NCBI RefSeq assembly: GCF_000165425.1
Contig: NW_001799004.1
Span: 62,001-126,000 of the forward strand
DNA from: Paramecium tetraurelia
Taxonomy: Eukaryota > Ciliophora > Oligohymenophorea > Peniculida > Parameciidae
Direction of reading: 5' to 3'
Length of the DNA stretch: 64,000 nt
The notes beneath the pieces were generated by a model that was not told the DNA's origin, did not search any database, and worked only from the letters and a program-made list of their open reading frames with translations. Made by a program: the position numbers and the translations under genes. How positions within the stretch are numbered: position 1 is the first letter of the stretch; each line of letters begins with the position of its first letter. Positions 11,694 to 22,262 of this stretch are shown here, one piece after another.

Positions 11694-12809
11694 TCATTGC
11701 AATTCAGTTATGAACTATTGAGCTAACTTTTATTGTTATTGTTTCTGTTGTTGATTCTTTCTCAATTTTTTGAATGTGAAATAAACTAATAATGGTAGAA
11801 GGATCACTTGGAGTACAATAAATATTATTTCTAAAACTCCGATTGATTGTTGTTTATCCTGTATGCATAGACTGGTCTTGAGCTATTAGACAAACACGTA
11901 ATTTTCTTCAGTTTGAACATTGAAGATCTTATTTTTTAAGAATGGCAATCCCAATATGATAGCATCCTCATATCGTTCTTCTGTGTATATTTTCAATACT
12001 TCTTATTCATTTTCATAATTGATGACATAGTTGATGGGATCTACTATCAAGGGATTGGCTTGATTGGCATTATTATAAAATAACAGGGAATCCAAGTCGT
12101 CACTCCTGTCCTTGCGATCTCTAAAGTAGAATCCATTGGAGTCAAGGGTGAAACCTTTGGATTCAAAGTACTTTTTGGGGAAGATTTGTTTGGGTAGTGA
12201 AATGACATCTTCTGAAACAATATAGACTGGAAATGAAGCAATATCATAAACTTTGAAGGCAATTTCCATATTTTGAAGATGAAGACTATAGGCAATATAC
12301 TGCTCTTCCTTCAATCTGGTAGAGATGCCTTCAGTATTTGAAGGTTAATAGTTCTCAGATATTGAATTGAAATCTGTGATAATGTATCCTTCAGTGTCAG
12401 AGAGACACAAACTAAATCCGTTCTGATAAAAGGAGTTTTGGTGGCTCTGAAATGGAGCCAGAGCAAGGAAACTAATTGTATTCTTGACATCTTCCAATAA
12501 TTGTTGGTCAGAGTAAATGATGGTTTACTCGATCTTTTCATCTGATGTGATGTCGTAAAGGTAGAAGTTCTCCTTTTCGAGCTTGACTTTAGTGGTTTGT
12601 CCATTCTGTTATACTTCTTCGTAGCATTCGTGCAATTCAAAGTCTGGACATTTATCATTCTGGGAGTGTCTTTACAAGAATTCAGACAAAACTTCATCCA
12701 ATTTCAGTTGAACCTGGAAGTCGGAGTCCAAGGTCAAGTAGGGGCGTTCGTCTCTATAGGAAACTGGATACATGGAAGAGACAATATAGAATTAGAGAAA
12801 CAAAAACAT
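11694..12809 (-). CDS. type I single-pass membrane protein, unknown
   Basis: 371 residues, no introns. The N-terminus MFLFLQFYIVSSMYP is a short signal peptide. A long hydrophilic ectodomain follows (~15-315), containing aromatic-rich strands and four or five cysteines. Then comes one hydrophobic helix (IGVLEIIFIVLQVILLPLLV, ~318-340) and a basic, glutamine-rich cytoplasmic tail. This is the topology of a cell-surface or vesicle receptor. No family is recognised. It starts 26 bp from the divergent rhomboid gene. Confidence 0.78.
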
Positions 12810-12835
12810 TTATAAATAAAATTAAAAAATTAGAA

Positions 12836-13666
12836 ATGGAAATCCCAACTATAAATTAATTAGATTTAAGTATTGATTAATAGCATATAAATTAAAGTCA
12901 ACCTTAGAGTAATAAAAATTTAAGAGTCAAGCACAAGAATGTAAGTATAGGTTCTATTTTATTTAAATAATTCAATATTTGCAGTGTCACATTCCCATTG
13001 TCGATTGTGCTTCTGCTCTACTTTTGGATTTTGTTTATTTACTAATAAGTCAATGAAGAACTATTTAGTTGTGTGCTCTACAACTGCGGCGCCAAATTTC
13101 GGCCAGACATTCAACACAGGAGTTAATTTTATCGGATGTTGATCTCCATCCCTCAATTCGGGGGAATCAGCCACATCATCATAGGGTTCGTCACCATATA
13201 GATGTACGGATACATTTCAGAGTACAAGTACGGCAGATTGAAGTACAGCCTCGTCCTGTTCCTGGCCGGCTACTCAAGCAACCTGATGAGCTCACTCGTA
13301 TACCCCTACAGTCTAACCGTGGGGAGTTACGGGATTGTATTTGGAGTGCTGACACTCTACGGGTTTATAATCATTTAATAGAAATAATTGGGATAATACA
13401 AGAAATTGATTATAGGCATATACTTTTTGGTATTCTGCATCAATTTTGTTCCCATCATCTCAATCAATCAAATCGATATCGCGTGCATCTTTGGCGCCAT
13501 CCTCTCCACTCTATTGATGGGAATCTTCTTTCAAAAATTTGATTTCCAAAGGGGATAACTCATCTCTTATGCTGCATTGGCACTCTAACTAATTTACTTG
13601 ATCATTGGCACAACCTTGCTATTCACAATAGAAGTGGAGGACATATAAATGAGTAGGTTTTGTTGA
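12836..13666 (+). CDS. rhomboid-like pseudoprotease
   Basis: 276 residues, read without introns. A ~50-residue hydrophilic N-terminus is followed by about seven membrane segments in rhomboid order: TM1 near 48-70, the L1 loop with FRP and SQFYR (FR.....F/Y in rhomboids), TM2 with an H, the SEYKYGRLKY turn (E...G), and a GxxG-type TM4 block reading VGSYGIVFG (162-170). In active rhomboids this block is VGASGAIFG with the nucleophilic serine before the last Gly; here that position is Tyr166. The TM6 histidine (GHxGG/AHxGG) is also absent: the segment reads IDIACIFGA. Fold conserved, dyad lost, so an iRhom/derlin-like non-proteolytic role is inferred. Confidence 0.78.
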
Positions 13667-13709
13667 TTCCAATTATATATATTTATATTATTATATTATA
13701 TACTAAACA

Positions 13710-14297
13710 ATGGATGCGATTGTCCAATATGACAAATCCGAATTTCATGAGACCTCATCAGGCATCAAAATATCCAAGAAATCCATAATCAAAGGCACTG
13801 AGCAAATCAATGTGAGTGGCAGATGCATCTTTTTTAATGATGTCATTTTGAGAGGTGATCTAGCCAAAGTGTCCATTGGCAAATATTTGGTTGTCCATGA
13901 GAAGGTCACTCTAAAGCCCTCCTACACATATGGCTACACCAAGGAATCACCTACCAAAAAGATCATTAAATTCCTCCCCTTGATGATAAGCGATTACGTA
14001 GAAATCGAGTCAAGTTCAATTATACAAGCGACCAAGATCGGTACTTGCACGTCAATCGGAAAAAACTGTTACATTGTAATTCTGAACTTATATTATGCAT
14101 AGTCACATAGATGTATAATCGGAGAAAACTCTATAATTCTTGATGATTCCATATTGCCACCTGATACGGTTGTACCAGCGAATAGTGTATATGGAGGGAG
14201 ACCAGCAGTCTACATAGCAGAAACGCCAGAATCAACTGCTATCATTTAGAAGCAAAAATTGATCAATTTTTATAAAAACTTTGTGCCTAAGAGTTGA
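13710..14297 (+). CDS. DCTN5: dynactin subunit 5 (p25)
   Basis: 186 residues, one 27-nt intron near 14075. The sequence follows DCTN5 throughout: KSEFHETSSG at the start (human p25 KSEYIETASG), NDVILRGDLAKVSIGKY (NDCIIRGDLANVRVGRH), a central hydrophilic insert with KPSYTYGY, then IGTCTSIGKNCYI and LDDSILPPDTVVPANSVYGG. It is a left-handed beta helix of hexapeptide repeats. p25 sits with p27 at the pointed end of dynactin and adapts it to early endosome cargo, which fits the cilium- and vesicle-rich biology of ciliates. Length matches the family (about 180). Confidence 0.93.
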
Positions 14298-14328
14298 TAT
14301 TATTATTCTATTCTTATTTATAAACTGC

Positions 14329-15090
14329 TCAACAACAGGTCTTTTTCTTCTGACTCTTCTATTATTGAGCCTCATCCAATTCCAAAGTGATTATATGTTT
14401 TGTAGGAGACAGGTTTGCCTCTCCAATCACAATCCCTTATAGCTAGAGGTGAGGGTTAATTTTAATTTTACATGCTTTCCCAAGACGATGGCTGCACTGT
14501 CTATTCGCCTTATGATTTCGAGGGACAAATCTCGGAAGAGTTGTTAAACGCCAACTCCATTGAGAGCAGAAACTTCAGCATAGAGGAAACCATGGTCAAC
14601 TGCATATTGTCTCCCTTGGACGGATGACACTTATCGACTAAAATTAATTGAAGGGGACCTGCATACTCTTGTAAATCAATTTTATTGCAGACGAGTGCAA
14701 TTACAACATCTTTAATTATTGAAGCTTCTACTCTCATTGCCATTGTCATTCACTTCTTGCACCCACTTTTCGACTCCATTAAATGATTGCGTGCTAGAAC
14801 AATCGTAACAAAGGAGCACCCCTATAGCAGATCGGTAGTATGCACGAATGAGAGATCGAAATGTCTCCTGTCCCGCAGTATCCCATATAGAGAGACGTAT
14901 AATCGAGCCAGAGAGATTGATGTCCTTAACACCAAATTCAATTCCCACTGTTGCTTCATGCTCTTGTCTAGGCCTCTCATGTAAAAACTACTAAACAAGA
15001 CATGATTTCCCAACATCTTAATCAAAATACTATTGTTTTACATGAATCCCCAATTATGATAAATTTGAATAAGTACTTGTATGTGGACAT
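14329..15090 (-). CDS. Rab GTPase, Rab2-like
   Basis: 218 residues with four introns (25, 22, 29, 29 nt). The start MSTYKYLFKFIIIGDS resembles Rab2 (MAYAYLFKYIIIGDT). Visible motifs: P-loop GDSYVGKS (Tyr at the position usually Gly, Ras position 13), switch-I region TVGIEFG, WDTAGQE, guanine-binding NKID and EVSAL (usually SAK). A hypervariable tail ends in KKKTCC, a double geranylgeranylation signal. Rab2 acts in ER-Golgi and phagosomal/lysosomal traffic. The P-loop Tyr is encoded across a splice junction. It is convergent with DCTN5, 31 bp apart between the stops. Confidence 0.9.
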
Positions 15091-15549
15091 TCACTTTTTC
15101 CTATGATTAATTTAATTATTCGCTAAAACAACCAAATTCTCATCCAAAAAAGATTCACTCTTAGCCCCATACTGTGGGTGTATAAACATTAGCATATCTG
15201 AATCAACCAACAAATGATCTCAACTTAAGTCAAATCTAAGTAGAATAGCTCAAAATATAAAATTCATAGATTTTTAAAAATGATACAGAGACTAATATTT
15301 AATGATGAGATGTCTTATATAATATTTAAGAATAGTGAGAATATCATTAATATACAATTTCTTATTAAGTTTAATTGTTTGATCTATAAAAATCTAGATA
15401 GTAATGATTTATAGATGTAAAAATATCCATAATGTTTCTATGATTCTTCTTTTGAGTAGTTTTTATACCTATTTTAAGATTGATTCATATTCCTTGTTTC
15501 AAACCAGATAATTTTACTATGTTATTAATAAGTAATTTAACAAAAAAGT
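15091..15549. other. intergenic spacer
   Basis: About 460 bp of AT-rich sequence between the start of the leftward Rab gene and the start of the rightward small coiled-coil gene. It must hold both promoters. I see no coding frame with family character, no RNA gene and no repeat beyond A/T runs. Confidence 0.5.
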
Positions 15550-16102
15550 ATGTACCCTAGAAGTGTCACTCGTTAAGCTATGTTGAGGCAAATAGACTCA
15601 CTCAATTAGTAAATTGAACAAGGGAGATAGAACCACGAAAATGCAATCAAATAAATTAGAGCTGATTAATTAAAAGAGGTAAGTATGTTCACGTTTCATA
15701 GATGGAAGCCATTTAAGATGAAATTAAAAAGTATAAAGAGATCATGTCAAATGGGCAGTTTCAGTCGTACTTCAAGATGAAGAACGATAACACTAAACTA
15801 TTCTCAGAGAATGCAATGCTAAGAGAAATGCTTAAAGCTGGGTAAATCGCAAATTCTACTAAGGAAATAGAAGTATCGCGACTCAAATAGAAATTGCGTA
15901 AAATTGAAGGTAAATCATTGGAAGTTAGAAAGGAATCGAGCAATTAAGTATGTTATCAAAATATATTATTAAGTCTAGACAAAAGGAATACTCAATTTTA
16001 AGAAAATGCTTAAATTAGAGACACTCCACTTAACCATCATTAGATGAATCTAATATAGAACCACTACCTAAACTACTGTCTATAAAATTCAAACTTAATT
16101 GA
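15550..16102 (+). CDS. small coiled-coil protein
   Basis: 167 residues, introns of 23 nt (near 15680) and 26 nt (near 15947). A Q/E/K-rich coiled coil covers residues ~5-115, with a single aromatic patch (QFQSYF). The last ~45 residues are basic and serine-rich, ending IKFKLN. No known domain. It could be a cytoskeletal or basal-body component, but nothing in the sequence proves it. The intron pattern and lack of TGA support a real gene. Confidence 0.65.
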
Positions 16103-16789
16103 TGATAAATAATTCATCTCTATGAAATCACTCACCTTTTTTAATTCTGTTTAATCATATGTTTTGAACCATTGATGTCACTAATTTATGATAAAAGAAT
16201 ACATTTCATTATTTGACACTTTAATCATTGTCAAATGTTGATGTGTTACCATTTAGCGTTTGTCTGGTATACAAATGAAATCTTAGAGAAATAAAATAAA
16301 TTAATAATTTCTCATAAAATATAATCTCTATTTGTGTAGAATTAACAATATTTAATCTTAATGATAAACCAGAAGCCAAATTCAATTTAACAGTAGCATT
16401 TCCATTTTGTTACCTGTCAGTTGAAACTAATAATTACTTAGTATTCTTTATTAATTAGTCAATCGTACTTAGTGGTACTGACAATCTTGTTCACCCCTCT
16501 ATTTCTAAAATAAAAGAGTATTCTACCATCTAAATTCTTGCAATTTTTAATTTTAATACAATTGTTTAAAAAGGATCGAAATTTGATTGCACAGGATCCA
16601 AAAATAAATCTCTAAATTTAGCACATCATCTAAAAGAACACCCTAGATATAATTGCTTTGAATAAATCTTCTTATTAGCAATTTGAACAAGTCTTCATAT
16701 TTTAGACTTTGCATTAAATATGTTTTATACATTAATTGAGGACATATAGTATTTCATGTTTTCATTATTTACTTTTTAATAAATTAGGA
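16103..16789. other. intergenic; upstream open frame in phase with next gene
   Basis: Spacer upstream of the asparaginase-ankyrin gene. From ATG at 16235 a frame stays free of TGA for 185 codons and runs in phase into the ATG at 16790. The predicted peptide is hydrophobic/Q-rich and unlike an asparaginase N-terminus. It is either a chance frame in AT-rich DNA or an unrecognised extension. No RNA gene seen. Confidence 0.4.
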
Positions 16790-18786
16790 ATGAGTTCAGA
16801 TGAGGATATTCCTAAAATAATAAAATCAACATCTTCAAGACATGAGTAGATGATCTAATCATTGATAGATAATGAAGGAGGTCGATAAAATTTATAAGTT
16901 TTGAATGATCGGAAGGTGCTTTTGATATATGCATCCGGAGCTGCTGCTGCAGAGGGAGAAGTGAATGAATCTCATATGAAAGTAGTCAAAGGAAGATTAG
17001 AACAGAGATTGAAAAACATTTCATTTCTTTGTGACCTCGAATACACTTAAGTATTTACTAAATAATATTATAAAGTACCATAGTCAAGATGGATGTCTTG
17101 CTACTCCAATATCTGAATTTGGGAGAAGAATAATCTACAAAGTAATGGAATTGGAATAAATAACCAACTCTAGACAAACAGTAAGTTTATATCATTATGT
17201 AGTCTTATGCTGATATCAGACATATAGCAGAAGTTATTAAGGAGAATTATGAGAAATATAGTGCTTTTGTTATTTTGAGTGGAATTGCAACAATCACTTA
17301 TCTTGGAACAAACCTCTCCTTCATGTTAGAAAACTTATAAAAAACTGTAGTGATCACTGGATCATTGCTACCATTGTCATTTATGAGAAATGACGCATTT
17401 CAAAATATCTTGGATTCATTAATTTTAGCTGGGCATTTCTTGATTCCTGAGGTCTTAATCGCCATGGATCACAAAGCCTATAGAGCCAATAGATGCAGAC
17501 AATTAAAATGTGATTCCTTGGATTGCATAGAGAGTCCAAACTTTCCTCATTTGGTAGAATTCGGAATCAATGTTGAAATCAAGTGGCAACTGGTCTTAAG
17601 AAGAGGAGAATAAATGTTCACAAGTGATGAAAGCACCTTGGAATTGGCACCTCCATTTGTGACTGATGTCATAATAATAAAGATCACTCCTTACACGAGT
17701 GTTGAGCACATTAGACATATTCTGAACACTCCAAAGTTGAGATGTTGCATCTTAGAATGCTATCACTTTGGAGAAATGCCTCATAGTTAGGAATTGTACA
17801 ATGTATTGTAGCATGCTCAATAACAATTGGGGATTATATTGATTCAGATATCTCAATGCATCAAGGGTTAGCCAATTGCGAACTTCAAGAAAGTGGTCAA
17901 TGGCATTCTAGTCTAATATGATATCACTCCGGAAAGTGCTTAGGCCAAAATAGCCTATTTATTGGGCAAGGGATACAGCAATCATGAAATCTATGAAAAG
18001 TTTCCATAGAATTTGTAGGGTGAGACTGAGTCAGTCAGGTAGTTTGAGAAATTTGAAGTGCAAAAGTAGCATTTCATCCAAACAATATTGGAGACTCTGC
18101 AAAAGACTTCTGGGGATGAATAGATTAGTCAGAATATGGACATTATGAATAAATATATAATACCTAATTTGGGATGCTTTCTTGCTACGACTGGGCAGTT
18201 GGAATTGATCAAGGATTTGAGGAGGAATGAAGGAAATCTCAATATTCCTGATTTTGATGGTAGAACCATACTTCATTTGGCAGCTGCAAACAAACAGATT
18301 GAAATCATAAAATATTTAGTCGAAGAGGTTCATATTGAAATCAATCCGATCGATTATTTAGGATATTCTCCCATGTACGAAGTGTTGATTAGTAGAGATA
18401 AAGACTTGTTACTTTACTTTTATTAGAATGGAGGCACAATCTCAGCACCTCATCATATATTAGTGGATTTAATCTTGTCATCTGGTTTGAGTGGAGACTT
18501 GTAGATGTTAGAACTTATATTCCATGGGGGAATCAAGAATCTGAATCATTTTGTTAATGTTGATAATAGAAATATAGCTCATATGGCAGTTATGTCTATG
18601 AATTCCAAAATCATCAAATTCTTGAGATTCAAAGCTAAATTCGACTTTAGCAACAGAGACAGATGGGGAAACACTCCATTGGAAAATGCACTTGAAATCA
18701 AAACCAGGAAAATCAAAATTATACAAGTGAATGAAGTCGCCCTTGATGAAATCATTGAAATGTTGGTTACTATAGGAAATGATTGA
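16790..18786 (+). CDS. L-asparaginase-like protein with ankyrin repeats, active site lost
   Basis: 649 residues, two introns (25 and 22 nt). Residues ~40-390 have the type I asparaginase/lysophospholipase fold: a core strand VLLIY, the ENLQKTVVITGS motif (ENLGKPVVLTGSQ in the family), RNDAFQN, a DHKAYRANR turn and a C-terminal domain. Residues ~430-640 are degenerate ankyrin repeats (for example DGRTILHLAA, DRWGNTPLENAL). This is the domain order of animal 60-kDa lysophospholipase (ASPG). But the first catalytic loop (YTGGTI) reads IYASGAAAA (46-54) and the second (HGTDTM) reads SGIATIT (148-154), so both catalytic threonines and the Asp are gone. Likely a pseudoenzyme or scaffold. Confidence 0.85.
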
Positions 18787-18827
18787 TGTATCCATATTAT
18801 ATATATATATATTATAAACAAATTTGA

Positions 18828-20755
18828 TCACCAATTAGGAGGAGGCATTCCCTTGTTTTTTTTGATTCTCAACTCAGGAGTGAATGTTGCAATATATCGA
18901 TTGTAAGTGATCTCGTCCAAAATGACTTCATACTCAATTTCTGTAGGATTTCCTTTCTTTACAGGAGTGATGTGAATTTCATTTTTGATTCCTGAGATAT
19001 TTCCATTGTCAAAGAGCCACTTCAATCTCTACTAATGTTCATCGATGTTGTATCTCAACTTATATGGTCTTTTATTCATAATCAGATTTGATTTGTCCTC
19101 CATGATCTACAACAATTACTTAACATTGGTATTGAATAGAGCACTGATAGGCACAATAGGATAAGTCTCCTGTTGAATCTATTTGAAATCAATAGGGGTT
19201 CTCATCAAATCGATCTTGTTCCAAACTTCAATCTATTATTAAATTAGTATCATACCATCTTTTTACTATAAAACTCTTCATTGAACCCTAATTGCTACAA
19301 CACCTCAAGTACAACCTACTTCTACTGTTCCGAACAAGGATGAGAGATGTCTCTTATATGCAACACAATATCAGCATCAGCCACTTCCTCTAGAGTGCAT
19401 TTAAATGACTCCACCAAATCATGTGGAAGATCTGTGATAAATCCTATGGTATCTAACATTATAGCCTTCTGTCCTGATGCCAATCGGATTTGTTTGGATG
19501 TAGTACTCAAAGTCTGGAATAACAAATCCTTACTCTCAACAACCTCCTTTTGTAAAATACAATTTAATAGTTATGATTTCCCAGCATTAGTGTACCCAAT
19601 CAATGCAATCCTTGGGACTGTGTGTATTAATTTCTTCTACTTTAATTTACCTCTTTATAGACCCTCCTCCTCTATTTGTCTACGCACTTTTGCTATTCTC
19701 TCATCTATTTATCTCCTTTAAATTTAGATTTCACTCTCTCCTGAACCACTCATCTTCCCCAAAGCTCTTCTCTATTTCGCAGACACAACCTCCAAATAGA
19801 CTTCCTTTGCCATCATCAAATCCCCCAAGAATATCGAAGACAAAGATGCAAATGCACTGCCACTTCTCACAAGTTTAGTCTTGGCAAATTTCAGAAATGA
19901 TAACTCTATCTATTATCTTGCTACGCCTTGTGTAGATCTCTTTGCGAAGATTTGCAGAATCATAGTGAATCGATCAAACACCTTTACATAAGCGTCCTCA
20001 TACTCAATGTCTGTCTCTGCATCAGTTGCCATATCGCTATCATCAGGATTTTCACTTCTTCTAAAAGTGGCGATCTCTCCTTTAGCATATTGAGTCCACA
20101 CCTTCTCCAAATTCCTAGTTTATAGAGGAGTTAACTCATGATTAATAAAGACTGCATTTATTTTCTTATCATAAATATGTTCCCCCAACATGGCCACTTT
20201 GCCTTTTGTGAAAAAAGTGGATGAATGGATCCTTTTTACTTTAACTAAGGAAGATTTAGCAATTGAATTCCGTATAATTTTATTCTTCCATTCGTGACCT
20301 AAGTCATCATCACTCTCCGAGGATAAATCAACTAACATTTGACCATCGTCATATGTTCCATTTAAAAATGGAAGGTATATATATTCTCCATTCCTTAAAT
20401 GCGCTTTGCTAGAAAGCTCCCATCCCTCTTCTTTCAACTCATCTTCATTATTCTCCACCTTTACCTAGAGGGGGTTCCTTCCCTGACTAATACGTATTTT
20501 CTATGAGTATTCCTCCTTCCAAAAAGGCCCCTTCTCAAGTGTCCAATTTAAAGATTTCGACAATCCCACTGCTTCCTCTGCCAAGTACAATTCCAATTCA
20601 GGACCTTTATTAGGGTAAAAGATCGGATGAATCACCAAGCAGTTGACTTGGGTGAACCCGAAAGGTGCCTTCACTCTCTAAACTTGCTGAGGCTCTGCTG
20701 CTTCTTTGGAAAATCGATACTTTAGCAAAGCATTGCTTAATCTCCTTATAAGCAT
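18828..20755 (-). CDS. GTPBP6: HflX-type GTPase, mitochondrial (GTPBP6-like)
   Basis: 634 residues, one 23-nt intron near 19233-19255. The N-terminus MLIRRLSNALLKYRF is a plausible mitochondrial presequence. The N-terminal HflX domain is followed by a helical linker with basic coiled coil (ERIAKVRRQIEEE), then the G domain: G1 GYTNAGKSQL, G3 DTIGFITDLP, LIHAF-region VESFKCTLEEV, G4 NKIDL and G5 PISALF. HflX proteins bind and split ribosomes under stress; GTPBP6 does so in mitochondria. The central acidic insertion (about 100 residues with runs of D/E) lengthens the protein beyond bacterial HflX. The stop lies 41 bp from the convergent asparaginase gene. Confidence 0.9.
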
Positions 20756-20776
20756 AAATATATATTTATAATTTAC

Positions 20777-21493
20777 ATGATCAAATTATCATTGCCTATG
20801 GATACCAAGGACAATGAGTTCTTCGAAGAGGATGCCATTTCGAAATCAACCATCTAGGCACTTAACAATTCCTTCGATAAGGAACAATTAGATGAACAGA
20901 TTGAAAGACCATTTACACCTCTGGATGCACAAGTTGAGTCGATACCCAAAGAATAGTGTAAATTTTGCAAACGCCAATTCTTTCAGGGCAAATTGGCTCT
21001 GCATCTGCGTAGTTGCACTGCTGATCGCCCTTTTCTCAAAAAATCTAATAAGCAAAAAACATAATTACCTCTTACATAACCAACCATCCAGCCTTGTCCC
21101 CATTGTCATAAGAAATTGAGGAATCCTCAAATCCATGCTCTCAAATGTCCTGCTAGACCAAAAGCCTTAGACAAATATAGAGTCATCGCATCTATAAATG
21201 AGGAAGAAGAAGCAGAAGAAACCCTACTCCAAGAACTATCCTCCAGCCAGCCCACTTTTTTACCCAAAATCAAACAACGCCCTGAAAACCTGCTCTCTCG
21301 CTCTGTACCCATTGTTAAGTGTCCTTCTTGTCAGAAGACATTTGAACAGAAGGCAGCTGAAAAGCATATTCAACTATGCTTTCGTATGAGCAGTGGCAAC
21401 AAATTTCAGAGAAGTGTATTCTGTACTAATTGTGGAAGCAGATTCGCTAATAACCATAAGTACTGTGGTTCTTGTGGAAAAAAAAGACTATGA
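20777..21493 (+). CDS. ZC2HC1-type zinc finger protein
   Basis: 238 residues, no intron. It contains three C2HC fingers of the ZC2HC1/zf-C2HC type: CKFCKRQFFQGKLALHLRSC, CPHCHKKLRNPQIHALKC and CPSCQKTFEQKAAEKHIQLC. A C-terminal treble-clef or zinc-ribbon (FCTNCGSRF then YCGSCGKKRL) follows. The N-terminal ~55 residues are acidic. Family members are often linked to cilia or nucleic acid binding, but their biochemical role is not settled. The start is 21 bp from the divergent HflX gene, so both share a very short promoter. Confidence 0.85.
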
Positions 21494-22262
21494 CAAAATT
21501 ATATAATTGCAATTTTATTCTCATCCATTTTTATAATTACAATTAAATATTATCAATACAAGTGTTGGATTATATTGTTAGATTGTCATACTTATTTTTT
21601 GTATAAGGAATTAATCACTATCATTAAATTACTTCACAATACTTTTTGGAAATTCTTCAAAGTGTCAGAACATTAATACAATAAAATGATTCATTAATAT
21701 GTTTATTCTGTTGATACCAAGGAGTAAAATAAATTATTTATTAATATATTAATCGAAAAAAGATAAAAACAATATTCTCAAACTATGATTTGATTTAAAT
21801 TTACAAAAACACTTAAGGACATGTAATTCAATCCATTTTCCATTAAAAATATTCCTGATTTTTTTTTGTTTAAGATTACTTGAACTTTATTCTAAAAGTT
21901 TATAATCTAGTTGAAATTGTTTAAAACAAATTAATACGATAAGGATTACCACTATAAGAAGCTTAAATCACATCTTACTATGAGGTGACATTCTGAATAT
22001 ACTTTATTGCCCTTTAATTAGGTCATTGGCTATTTAAAAATCTGCACAATTTGAAGAAATGAATCAGCTGAATATCATTTCACTAAAGGATATATATAAA
22101 TCCTTTTTCCAATGTTTTTGCAATTTATCTTATTATTACACAAAAACTATTGCTAATTTGGCCTTTTTTGGAGAATTATTACATGCCTATTAATTAGACT
22201 TATAATTTTTATATTAAATTGAGTTTTTAATAGTTTTACTGATTTCGTATGAATTAAACATA
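21494..22262. other. intergenic; possible 5' extension of MPP10
   Basis: AT-rich spacer. The only notable feature is a TGA-free frame from ATG at 22059 that is in phase with the MPP10 ATG at 22263. Its 68 codons encode a Tyr/Leu-rich peptide unlike MPP10, so I take it as 5' untranslated sequence. No RNA gene seen. Confidence 0.4.

Noticed and set aside
12311-12697. 128-codon minus-strand ORF
   Set aside because: Alternative frame within the type I membrane protein gene; the true frame has signal peptide and membrane anchor.
13069-13542. 157-codon plus-strand ORF rich in His and Arg
   Set aside because: Shadow frame of the rhomboid-like gene, which is open in the correct frame with seven membrane segments.
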